NCBI GenBank assembly: GCA_963768025.1
Contig: CAVYGM010000011.1
Coordinates: 1 to 64,000, forward strand
Source: CAVYGM01 sp963768025
GTDB lineage: Bacteria > Bacteroidota > Bacteroidia > Cytophagales > Spirosomataceae
Direction of reading: 5' to 3'
DNA: 64,000 nt
In this document: positions 38,470 to 46,176 of the stretch, piece after piece
How the letters are laid out: each line of letters opens with the position of its first letter
Position numbering within the stretch: the stretch's first letter is position 1
Translations under genes and position numbers: made by a program
The notes under the pieces: model-generated
What the model saw: only the letters and a program-made list of their open reading frames with translations
The model's database searches: none
What the model was told of the DNA's origin: nothing

Positions 38470-39759
38470 ATGTCAACTCTTACCACTATTGCCCGCGACA
38501 CGCAGGTATTTGATCTGATCCAACAGGAATTACACCGTCAGGAATCGGGTATTGAACTGATCGCCTCCGAAAACTTTACCTCCAAGCAGGTCATGGAAGC
38601 CGCGGGTAGTGTGCTCACCAATAAGTACGCCGAGGGACTTCCCGGCAAGCGCTATTACGGAGGCTGCGAAGTGGTGGACGAGATTGAGCAAATCGCCATT
38701 GACCGCATCAAAGAGCTGTTTGGGGCTACCTGGGCTAATGTGCAGCCCCACTCGGGCGCGCAGGCCAATACGGCCGTGTTCCTGGCCTGCCTCAATCCCG
38801 GCGATAAAATCATGGGCTTCAACCTGGCCCACGGCGGCCACCTCACGCACGGCTCACCCGTTAATATTTCGGGCAAGTACTTCCAGCCCATTTTCTACGG
38901 CGTAGAACCCGACAGCGGCGTGATCGACTGGGACAAAGTGGAAGAAACCGCCCTCCGGGAGCGACCAAAGCTGCTGATATGTGGGGCGTCGGCGTACAGC
39001 CGCGATTGGGACTACGTGCGCCTGCGGGCGATTGCCGATCAAGTTGGTGCTTTGCTGATGGCGGATATTTCGCACCCCGCCGGGCTTATCGCCAAAGGAC
39101 TGCTCAACGACCCGATGGAGCACTGCCACATCGTGACCACCACCACCCACAAAACCCTGCGGGGACCACGCGGTGGCCTGATTATGATGCGCCATGATTT
39201 TGAAAACCCGTATGGGATCACCACCCAGAAAGGTACCGTACGTACCATGTCATCCCTGCTCGACTCGGGCGTATTTCCGGGTACCCAAGGTGGCCCGCTG
39301 GAGCATATCATTGCGGCCAAAGCCATCGCGTTTGGAGAGGCTTTGAGCGAAGACTATTACAACTACGCCGTGCAGGTGAAGCAAAACGCGCAGGCGATGG
39401 CGAAGGCCTTCGTGGATAAAGGCTACTCGATTATTTCGGGAGGAACCGACAATCACCTGATGCTGATTGACCTCCGGTCCAAGGGATTGAGTGGAAAACT
39501 AGCCGAAAATACGCTCATCAAGGCAGATATCACGATCAATAAAAACATGGTACCTTTCGATGACAAATCGCCCATGGTGACCTCCGGGATGCGCGTAGGT
39601 ACTGCCGCCATGACTACCCGCGGGCTGCTCGAAAACGACATGGTGCGCATCGTAGACCTAATAGACGAGGTATTGATGAACCATGATAATGATGCTAAAC
39701 TAACGGCTATAAAGCAGGAAGTCAATACCTGGATGGGCAACTATCCCCTGTATAGCTAA
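38470..39759 (+). CDS. glyA: Serine hydroxymethyltransferase
   Basis: 429 residues, full length. PLP enzyme: GIELIASENFTSKQVMEAAGS, NKYAEGLPGKRYYGGCEVVDEIE, VQPHSGAQAN, DISHPAGLIAKG, the catalytic Lys in TTTTHKTLRGPRGG, and SGMRVGTAAMTTRG. It transfers the serine hydroxymethyl group to THF, giving glycine and 5,10-methylene-THF, the main one-carbon source. It is followed by an intrinsic terminator. Confidence 0.97.
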   Translation: MSTLTTIARDTQVFDLIQQELHRQESGIELIASENFTSKQVMEAAGSVLTNKYAEGLPGKRYYGGCEVVDEIEQIAIDRIKELFGATWANVQPHSGAQANTAVFLACLNPGDKIMGFNLAHGGHLTHGSPVNISGKYFQPIFYGVEPDSGVIDWDKVEETALRERPKLLICGASAYSRDWDYVRLRAIADQVGALLMADISHPAGLIAKGLLNDPMEHCHIVTTTTHKTLRGPRGGLIMMRHDFENPYGITTQKGTVRTMSSLLDSGVFPGTQGGPLEHIIAAKAIAFGEALSEDYYNYAVQVKQNAQAMAKAFVDKGYSIISGGTDNHLMLIDLRSKGLSGKLAENTLIKADITINKNMVPFDDKSPMVTSGMRVGTAAMTTRGLLENDMVRIVDLIDEVLMNHDNDAKLTAIKQEVNTWMGNYPLYS

Positions 39760-39784
39760 TTTATTTTGAAGGGCATTTGATACA

Positions 39785-39823
39785 AAAAAGGCAGTCGTTC
39801 GTATGTAAAACGACTGCTTTTTA
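39785..39823 (+). terminator. Intrinsic terminator after glyA
   Basis: GCAGTCGTT/AACGACTGC (9 bp) with an upstream A-run and a TTTTTT tail. Confidence 0.75.
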
Positions 39824-39870
39824 GTATTTGTGTGTAATTTCACCCGATTAAAGATTTTCAGGAACAGAAT

Positions 39871-40740
39871 ATGAAGGACGATATGGCATTGGACCAGGAT
39901 TTTGAAGAAGAATTGGACGAAGAAGGAAAAGAGATGACTTTTCTGGAGCATCTGGAAGAGCTCCGCTGGAATATAATACGGGCAGTAGGTTCCGTTTTGG
40001 TATTTGCTATACTAGGCTATGTATACATTGAGGAAGTATACCATTATGTGATTATCGCACCCGCCCGCACCGATTTCTGGACCTATCGCATGATGTGCAA
40101 GCTCGGAACGGCCGTAGGGGCTGCGGGCTTGTGTATCGAAAAGATTGATTTTGAGCTGCAAAGTTTGGGGGTCGGTGAGCAGTTTTCGATGGCCCTTACT
40201 TCTTCGGTTATCATCGGACTGGTGTTTGCGTTTCCGTACGCCTTCTGGGAAATATGGCGCTTCATCAAGCCCGGTTTGAAGCCGTATGAACGAAAAGCCG
40301 CCCAGGGAGCCGTTTTCTACGTTACCTTCCTGTTTTTCTCCGGGGTATTGTTTGGATACTACATCGTGACTCCCCTGGCGTTGAACTTTCTGGCCAACTT
40401 CAAGCTCGATCCGAGTATCATCAACGAATTCAGCATTAGCTCCTACATTGGTACCGTTGCTACGCTCACACTGGCGTGCGGTCTGGCGTTCCAGCTGCCG
40501 GTTGTGGTGTTTGTGCTGTCGCGGGTGGGTATTCTGACGCCTTCGTTTATGCGCGAATACCGCCGGCATTCGCTGATTGTGATCCTGATTGTGGCGGCGA
40601 TCATTACGCCTTCACCCGATATTTACAGTCAAATTTTGGTGGCACTTCCTCTGTTTTTGCTCTATGAGTTAAGTATCATCGTGTCAGGCCGGGTAGAACG
40701 CGCCAAGTTACGCGAAGAACAAAGACTGTCGAAATTGTAA
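39871..40740 (+). CDS. tatC: Sec-independent (Tat) protein translocase TatC
   Basis: 289 residues with an acidic N-terminal extension (MKDDMALDQDFEEELDEEG), then MTFLEHLEELRWNIIRAV, the TatC signature with the conserved Glu, six membrane helices, FPYAFWEIWRFIKPGLKPYERKAA, and ITPSPDIYSQILVALPLFLLYELSI. It recognises twin-arginine signal peptides with TatB. Two Tat-type substrates are encoded in this window (46177-47520 and 47643-48497). tatA is not adjacent. Confidence 0.95.
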   Translation: MKDDMALDQDFEEELDEEGKEMTFLEHLEELRWNIIRAVGSVLVFAILGYVYIEEVYHYVIIAPARTDFWTYRMMCKLGTAVGAAGLCIEKIDFELQSLGVGEQFSMALTSSVIIGLVFAFPYAFWEIWRFIKPGLKPYERKAAQGAVFYVTFLFFSGVLFGYYIVTPLALNFLANFKLDPSIINEFSISSYIGTVATLTLACGLAFQLPVVVFVLSRVGILTPSFMREYRRHSLIVILIVAAIITPSPDIYSQILVALPLFLLYELSIIVSGRVERAKLREEQRLSKL

Positions 40741-40779
40741 GGATTGAGTAGGGCTATTTCTAGTCAATCATTCGCTCAA

Positions 40780-40920
40780 TCAAAACTCGAAATTCCCCAG
40801 GACCTCGGCCAACCGGTCGAGGTCCTTTTTTTGGTGCAGGACGTTTACTTTATAGGCTTCCGACCAGGAATAGCTTTGGACTGGGTTGTTGGCCTGAGGG
40901 CTAGGATAGGAAGACAGATG
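40780..40920 (-). pseudogene. Relic of the 3' end of a bioF-like gene
   Basis: On the minus strand, 40842-40780 reads VLHQKKDLDRLAEVLGNFEF-stop. This aligns with the C-terminus of the intact bioF-like gene 900 bp away (ALHQEQDLNRLAELLGNFN-stop). Upstream, in other frames and interrupted by TAG and TAA, SVFLS*PSGQQPSPKLFLVGSL corresponds to SCFSYPQPTDPPVTRLVVTAL. It is a decayed paralogue fragment. On the plus strand the same bases form AGGACCTCG/CGAGGTCCT plus T7 (40799-40832), which may serve tatC as a terminator. Confidence 0.65.
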
Positions 40921-40929
40921 TTGGAATTG

Positions 40930-40963
40930 ACACTGTTTAAAGTAATTTTACTTTAAACAGTGT
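40930..40963. repeat. Perfect 16-bp inverted repeat, 2-nt loop
   Basis: ACACTGTTTAAAGTAA and TTACTTTAAACAGTGT, separated by TT, just past the dead DUF5615 gene. AT-rich, no T-run; between convergent genes. Confidence 0.6.
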
Positions 40964-40967
40964 TACC

Positions 40968-41309
40968 CTAGTTCATCGCCTCCACCTGATCCTTAAAAAC
41001 CGTCACCAGTTTGTAGGATTGGCTCAAAGCCAGTACATCGTCCCAAATCGAACTCAGAATGTTATGAAACTCTCTGACCGAAGCGTTACCGATTCTGATA
41101 TGAATGACGCGGGGCGGGGGCTGAGCCAGTAATATGCGGTTGGAGAAGTCAGCATCTTTGGAGATAATCGTCAGATCATTTTCCTTAGCGTATTGCCAAA
41201 TCTCAGCATCCTCAGCTGTATTCAGAATATTGCTTTAATGAATATACTCCTCATTATTCCAGAGCGAAAAATAGTAAGGAAGATTGATGTCGATGAGGTA
41301 TTTTGCCAT
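40968..41309 (-). pseudogene. DUF5615 PIN-like toxin with in-frame ochre codon
   Basis: From ATG 41309 (overlapping the antitoxin stop as TAATG) the frame reads MAKYLIDINLPYYFSLW, NNEEYIH, then TAA at 41235-41237, and continues in the same frame as SNILNTAEDAEIWQYAKEND, TIISKDADFSNRILL, PPRVIHIRIGN and DVLALSQSYKLVTV to 40968 (114 codons). The PIN-like acidic residues are present on both sides. One C-to-T change (CAA to TAA) explains the stop. The toxin is dead as written while its antitoxin is intact. Confidence 0.75.
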
Positions 41310-41554
41310 TAGGCTACCTTCTTAATTTCCTGAATCACATACTGCCGCTCCATGAGTTCGATAGCAAACCGCTGGCAGGCGTCGAGGTCTTCGGGTTCGA
41401 GCATCGGGTACTGATACAGGATTTCTTCCCGCGACGATCCGGCGTACAGGAATTCGAGAATGGTCTGTACGGTGATCCTCATGCCCCGGATGATAGGCCG
41501 CCCATTGCAAATGTCAGGATTGATCGCGATACGGTCGCTGATGTAAGTCGTCAT
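41309..41554 (-). CDS. DUF433 antitoxin (second copy)
   Basis: 81 residues. The DUF433 hallmark ICNGRPIIRGMRITVQTILEFLYAGSSREEILYQYPML is followed by EDLDACQRFAIELME. It forms a module with the DUF5615 gene overlapping its stop codon. Its frame is intact. The module lies between a bioF-like relic and the intact bioF-like gene, pointing to insertion at that site. The 179-bp gap up to 41733 holds no gene. Confidence 0.85.
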   Translation of the reverse strand: MTTYISDRIAINPDICNGRPIIRGMRITVQTILEFLYAGSSREEILYQYPMLEPEDLDACQRFAIELMERQYVIQEIKKVA

Positions 41555-41733
41555 AGTGCATTGTGGTTTCCCAAATATACAAAGTTTTGTTTAGTGGTGA
41601 GTTTCCTGCTCCGTAGCTGGTGGGTCGCGTACCCGTCTCATAGGTATGTCTGCCGGACCGCTTTTTTGTATTTAATACTCCGTCTCCGGAAGATATATGT
41701 ACAAAGTGATGAGAGATTGTTTCATTCATTCCA

Positions 41734-42804
41734 TCAATTAAAATTCCCTAACAACTCAGCCAACCGATTAAGATCCTGCTCTTGGTGCAGGGCCGTCACT
41801 ACCAGCCGCGTGACGGGTGGGTCGGTGGGCTGTGGGTACGAAAAGCAGGAGGTCAGTATTTGATTTTGGAAGAGGTAGGTGTACAACTCGGCCCGGCGAC
41901 TACAAAAAGCAGGATAGCCCTTCACCTGGCTAAAAGCCTCCACCGAGGCAAACTGGCTACCAAAATAAGCAAGATTGGCGTGTAACGCTCCGTAGGCCTT
42001 TTGGTATACGTTCGAGAGCAGGTTTTGCTGCAAAGCATAAAAATAAGCCGGGGCCGCGGGCGAACTACCCGCAAACCACGGCATCTGGCGGATCACTTTT
42101 AGAATAGCGTGCTCCCCCAAGATCACCCCTCCCGGTACTCCCAGTGCTTTGTTGAGGGAGGAAGTTACCAGTACCTGAACATTGTCCTGCTTCGGTAGCT
42201 GCTCAAACACGCCCTGTCCATCGGTACCCAACACCCCTAACCCGTGCGAGTCGTCTACGATGAGCCAAATGGGCCGATCATGGGGAAGATTCTGGAATAA
42301 ACTCAAATCAAATGCCTCCACCCAGGGCGAGCCGATGGAATCGGTACAGAGGATATGGGGGAGATTCGAGGGGCTTTCCCGGACGCTCTGAATGGTTTTT
42401 TCCACCCAGGCGGTCCAGGATGACCTCTCGGGCGCATAGTCGCGCCCCCAGAGCGCCGGATGCACCCGCGGAGCGTAGTGGTAGCGGGCCTTTTCGAGTT
42501 CGAGGTACTTCATCACCAACTGCCCGGCCCACATACCCGACGATACCGTGAGCGCCGCCGGTGCCTGGGTAAAGTCCGCCAGGGCTTCCTCTGCCTCGTG
42601 GTACACCGCTAGCCGCAAGGTATTGTTGCGCGAACTGCCAAAGTGCGTTCCGTACTGCTGCAGACCCTTGGATAGGTAGCCCTGGAATTCTTCGTTGTGT
42701 CCCATGCCCAGGTAGTCAGTGCCGCTGAACCACAGGTACTCAGTCTGATCCTGCAAGAGCACGGTGCGTCCGGGAAGCGAATGGGTAAGGAAGGACTGGG
42801 TCAT
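41734..42804 (-). CDS. Aminotransferase class I/II, BioF/KBL-like (alpha-oxoamine synthase family)
   Basis: 356 residues, somewhat shorter than typical BioF (about 385) because the N-terminal extension is reduced. GTDYLGMGHNEEF, GTHFGSSRNNTL, the PLP Asp-His in IVDDSHGLGVLG, and the Schiff-base Lys in TSSLNKALGVPGG. Fold-type I enzymes of this class condense an amino acid with an acyl-CoA (8-amino-7-oxononanoate synthase or 2-amino-3-ketobutyrate ligase). No other biotin gene is nearby. Its start overlaps the epimerase stop by 4 nt, so the two are coupled and a cell-wall amino-acid role is possible. Confidence 0.75.
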   Translation of the reverse strand: MTQSFLTHSLPGRTVLLQDQTEYLWFSGTDYLGMGHNEEFQGYLSKGLQQYGTHFGSSRNNTLRLAVYHEAEEALADFTQAPAALTVSSGMWAGQLVMKYLELEKARYHYAPRVHPALWGRDYAPERSSWTAWVEKTIQSVRESPSNLPHILCTDSIGSPWVEAFDLSLFQNLPHDRPIWLIVDDSHGLGVLGTDGQGVFEQLPKQDNVQVLVTSSLNKALGVPGGVILGEHAILKVIRQMPWFAGSSPAAPAYFYALQQNLLSNVYQKAYGALHANLAYFGSQFASVEAFSQVKGYPAFCSRRAELYTYLFQNQILTSCFSYPQPTDPPVTRLVVTALHQEQDLNRLAELLGNFN

Positions 42805-43823
42805 AGTAGGTAGGGCTTAAGCCGGGCTCCGGTTCCGTTTCCTTCGGCGTAGATCACCCGCCCCTCTTCAAAGGTAACACCCGTGGCCGGGTCGTTGGCG
42901 ATCAGGAGGGTACCGTCCATATCCACGTAGTCGAGGAGTGGCAAAAGGTGCGCAATGGCCGAAATCCCCACGCTACTTTCATTCATGCAACCTACCATCG
43001 TTTTCATCCTGAGGGCTTTGGCCTGCGCGATCATCCGGCGGGCGGGCGTTAATCCCCCGCACTTGGTGAGCTTGATGTTGACACCGTGAAAGTACCCCGC
43101 GCAAGGCTCGACGTCCCGCTCCGCAATGCAACTTTCGTCGGCAATGACAGGCAGGGTGCTATGCTCGAAAACCCGCTTCATCCCTTCCCAATCGTGGGCG
43201 GGCAGGGGTTGTTCTATAAATTCTACGCCCAGGGTTTTGAGTTCATGTGCATAGTCAATGGTCTGCTCAGCCGTCCAGGCGCAATTGGCATCTACCCTAA
43301 ACACGGCATCCGTATGCCGGCGAAGCTCGCGGACAATGGACAGGTCATCGGGGGTACCTAGTTTTATTTTATAAAGGGGCCAGGGAAATTCCCGAAGTTT
43401 GTCTACCATTTTTTCAATAGGAGCTATGCCGATGGTATAGTCCGTAATGGGATTATTCTCGGGCGACAAGCCCCATAATTCGTATAGCTTTTTCTCCTGT
43501 TTTTTGGCAAAAAGATCATGAGCCGCTTCGTCGAGGGCGCAGAGCGCAAAGGGGTTGTCTGCAAGATAGGGGGCTGCCAGCTGCCATAGCTCTTCGGGCG
43601 AGCCCCAGTTGTAGCTTTCTACGAGTGCTCTTGCCCGTTCCAAATCCGCTACCATGCGGTCAATGGTGATGCCGTAGTACTTGTTGGAAGTAGCTTCCCC
43701 GTAGCCGCTTAGGGTACCCTCCCGCACTTCCACGATCAGCGTGGGCTGCACATCGCGTGAATCATGCGCAATGGTGAAGGTATGTTTTAGAAGAAGATCA
43801 AACCTGTGAAAATCAAGTGTCAT
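42801..43823 (-). CDS. Dipeptide epimerase (L-Ala-D/L-Glu epimerase type, enolase superfamily)
   Basis: About 341 residues from ATG 43823 (MTLDFHRFDLLLKHTFTIAH). The longer ORF to 44012 would overlap nadK. Enolase-superfamily residues: KIKLG (Lys base), VDANCAWT (Asp ligand), FIEQPLP (Glu ligand), IADESC (Asp ligand) and NIKLTKCGGLTPA (second Lys), with a CMNESSVG end-of-barrel motif. It epimerises L-Ala-D-Glu from murein turnover, allowing re-use of the dipeptide. The exact dipeptide is inferred. Confidence 0.85.
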   Translation of the reverse strand: MTLDFHRFDLLLKHTFTIAHDSRDVQPTLIVEVREGTLSGYGEATSNKYYGITIDRMVADLERARALVESYNWGSPEELWQLAAPYLADNPFALCALDEAAHDLFAKKQEKKLYELWGLSPENNPITDYTIGIAPIEKMVDKLREFPWPLYKIKLGTPDDLSIVRELRRHTDAVFRVDANCAWTAEQTIDYAHELKTLGVEFIEQPLPAHDWEGMKRVFEHSTLPVIADESCIAERDVEPCAGYFHGVNIKLTKCGGLTPARRMIAQAKALRMKTMVGCMNESSVGISAIAHLLPLLDYVDMDGTLLIANDPATGVTFEEGRVIYAEGNGTGARLKPYLL

Positions 43824-43923
43824 TGGCAGTGGGTTATCGGCGTTCGGCCTCACACTCGGAACAAGGGGTACTTTTGACTTTTTTCTTAAAGCCGACGGCC
43901 GATAACCGACGGCCAATAGCCCT

Positions 43924-44799
43924 CTAATTCCGCATATCCAGTCCCCACGAAAGTTTGTTCCGGAGCGTATCGAAAAAATTATCGTCCAGCATTTTAACCA
44001 ACCGAGCCGCAAAGGGCGCTTTCCGGATCGTCACCTTGACGGAGGCATCCACTACCCGCGATCGGGCGTCGAGCGATACCAGAAAGCTATTGCTGCGGCT
44101 TTTTACCTCAAAACTAAGTATCGACGTGTCTTCCACCACGAGAGGACGCACGTTGAGGTTGTGCGGGCTTACGGGCGTCAGGATGAAGTTTTGCGAATGA
44201 GGTACCAGCACCGGCCCGCCACAGCTCAGCGAATAGCCCGTAGAGCCCGTAGGCGTGGATACGATCAGCCCATCGGCCCAGTACGAATTCAGAAATTCGC
44301 CGTTGAGGTACGAGTGTACCGTAATCATGGACGAGGTATCCGTTTTGGTGATGGTAAAATCATTCAACCCAAAGTTCTGCCCGTCAAAAATATCCGTATC
44401 CGATTCCATCACCAGCATGGAACGTTCGTCAATGCGATATTTTCCTTCTTCCAGGGAAGTGATCATGTCGGCGATCCGTTCGGGAGGTACGGTAGCCAGA
44501 AACCCCAGCCGTCCTACGTTGATGCCGATGACGGCGATCTGCCGGGCACCCACCAGGGATACCGTTTCGAGTAAGGTACCGTCGCCTCCCAGACTCACCA
44601 CCAGGCGGGCGTCAAAAAGATCACTGGCCGACTGGTAGGTCAGGTCAGAATAGTGGGCGACTTGCATGCTATCCAGAAAGTGCCGGAAGGGAGCAAACAG
44701 CTGTACTTCAATGGGGCGATCCTTCAGCTCGTCGAACATCCCCTGAATGAAGGGACGGGCCGATTCTGAAAAGGTGCGTCCGTGAACGGCTATTTTCAT
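43924..44799 (-). CDS. nadK: NAD kinase
   Basis: 291 residues, full length. ATP/NAD motif LGGDGTLLETVSLVG, then NVGRLGFLATVP, LNDFTITK, and the glycine-rich STPTGSTGYSLSCGGPVLVP. It phosphorylates NAD to NADP in the cytoplasm. Often adjacent to a CBS-domain gene in Bacteroidota; here a CBS gene lies 4 kb away (48658). Confidence 0.95.
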   Translation of the reverse strand: MKIAVHGRTFSESARPFIQGMFDELKDRPIEVQLFAPFRHFLDSMQVAHYSDLTYQSASDLFDARLVVSLGGDGTLLETVSLVGARQIAVIGINVGRLGFLATVPPERIADMITSLEEGKYRIDERSMLVMESDTDIFDGQNFGLNDFTITKTDTSSMITVHSYLNGEFLNSYWADGLIVSTPTGSTGYSLSCGGPVLVPHSQNFILTPVSPHNLNVRPLVVEDTSILSFEVKSRSNSFLVSLDARSRVVDASVKVTIRKAPFAARLVKMLDDNFFDTLRNKLSWGLDMRN

Positions 44800-44988
44800 G
44801 CAACGGGTGGGGGTTGAGGGATGGTTTGGGACCGAAAGATAAGGCCACAGGCGCGAATTTTCAAATGGGTAGTACCAACAAATCGCTTCACCAAAGGGTT
44901 AACCTATCCATACTGACCACCAAGCCCGAAGCAGGGTGGAACAGAATTGGTACTTATTACCGTGATTAAGTGAATAAACAAAACCTAT

Positions 44989-46104
44989 ATGAATACGAAA
45001 CAACCCCTATTACAAGAATACAAGAGTACAAAACTAGAACTTCCTAACCGCGTGGTTATGGCACCCATGACCCGGAGCCGGGCCGATAACCCCGAAAACA
45101 AACCTACCGCCGAGCTGCAAGGCTTGTACTATACGCAACGCGCCAGTGCGGGACTGATTATTACCGAAGGATCACAGGTTTCGAAGGAAGCCGTAGGCTA
45201 TATCAATACGCCGGGAATTTACAGCGAATCGCAGGTAGAAGGCTGGAAAGAGGTAACAGAGATGGTACATGAGGCCGGCGGGAAGATTTTTATCCAGCTA
45301 TGGCACGTGGGACGGATGTCCCATCCTGACTTCCACGGGGGTGAATTGCCCCTGGCTCCCTCGGCCCTCAACCCCGGCGAGAAGTCTTATACGCCGGAAG
45401 GATTCAAAGATACCGTAGCGCCCAGAGCCATGACGCTGAATGACATCGAAAGAACCATTCAGGATTTTGTCAAAGCGGCCAAAAACGCCACGGAAGCGGG
45501 ATTTGACGGAGTAGAGGTTCATGCCTCTAATGGGTATTTGTTTCACCAGTTCTTTAATGGCACCTCTAACCACCGGACGGATGCCTACGGAGGAACCATC
45601 GAAAAAAGAGCCCGCTTCCTTTTCGACGTGCTGGATGGCATCCGTCAGGAGTGCCCTGACCTTCGCATTGGTGTACGGCTGAATCCTTCCTTGAACGGAG
45701 CTTTTGGCATGACACTCGACGAGGAAACGATCCCGACCTTCGACTATATCATTGAGAAATTAAATGAGTATGACCTGGCGTATCTGCACTTGTCGGAGCC
45801 TTTTACCGATGTGTCGAATGTCCCGCACGCGGTATCCAATATAGCCAAACGCTACCGTCCGATGTACGAAGGTACCTTGATGATTAATAATGGATTTGAT
45901 CAGAAAAAAGGCAATACGGTAGTTGAGCGGGGAGATGCCGACTTGGTTTCTTTCGGAAAGCCCTACATTTCGAATCCTGATTTGGTAGAAAGGTTTGCCG
46001 AAAACGTGCCTCTTACTGACTGGGATAAGGATACTTTTTACACACCGGGTACAGAAGGCTATACGGATTATCCGGTAAAAACGGAAGAAGCGCAGAACGC
46101 TTAA
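44989..46104 (+). CDS. Old-yellow-enzyme-type alkene reductase (NADH:flavin oxidoreductase)
   Basis: 371 residues. FMN-binding TIM barrel: NRVVMAPMTRSRAD, QLWHVGRMSHPD, GVEVHASNGYLFHQFFNGTSNHRTDAYGG (His/Asn substrate pair), RIGVRLNP, and DLVSFGKPYISNPDLVERF. It reduces activated C=C bonds and nitro-compounds with NAD(P)H (NemA-like). The 3' end forms a palindrome with the stop codon (46091-46112) and is followed by a strong bidirectional terminator. Confidence 0.92.
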   Translation: MNTKQPLLQEYKSTKLELPNRVVMAPMTRSRADNPENKPTAELQGLYYTQRASAGLIITEGSQVSKEAVGYINTPGIYSESQVEGWKEVTEMVHEAGGKIFIQLWHVGRMSHPDFHGGELPLAPSALNPGEKSYTPEGFKDTVAPRAMTLNDIERTIQDFVKAAKNATEAGFDGVEVHASNGYLFHQFFNGTSNHRTDAYGGTIEKRARFLFDVLDGIRQECPDLRIGVRLNPSLNGAFGMTLDEETIPTFDYIIEKLNEYDLAYLHLSEPFTDVSNVPHAVSNIAKRYRPMYEGTLMINNGFDQKKGNTVVERGDADLVSFGKPYISNPDLVERFAENVPLTDWDKDTFYTPGTEGYTDYPVKTEEAQNA

Positions 46105-46112
46105 GCGTTCTG
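46091..46112. repeat. 22-bp perfect palindrome over a stop codon
   Basis: GCAGAACGCTTAAGCGTTCTGC; the TAA of the OYE gene sits in the centre. It may pause RNA polymerase before the terminator that follows 6 nt later. Confidence 0.6.
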
Positions 46113-46118
46113 CAATCG

Positions 46119-46164
46119 AAAAGGGTCGGGCCCGGAAGAAATGTCTTCCGGGCCCGACCCTTTT
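46119..46164. terminator. Bidirectional terminator, 21-bp stem
   Basis: AAAAGGGTCGGGCCCGGAAGA pairs perfectly with its complement around an AATG loop, with a T-run on both strands, between the convergent OYE and Gfo/Idh/MocA genes. Confidence 0.9.
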
Positions 46165-46176
46165 TGGTATAGCTTG

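Noticed and set aside
40799..40832. Hairpin plus T7 interpreted only as a tatC terminator
   Set aside because: The same bases encode the conserved end of a bioF-like protein on the other strand; the terminator role is possible but not the only explanation, so it is described with the relic.
41303..41863. 186-codon plus-strand ORF
   Set aside because: It is antisense to the DUF433 antitoxin and the bioF-like 3' end; no homology-like features.
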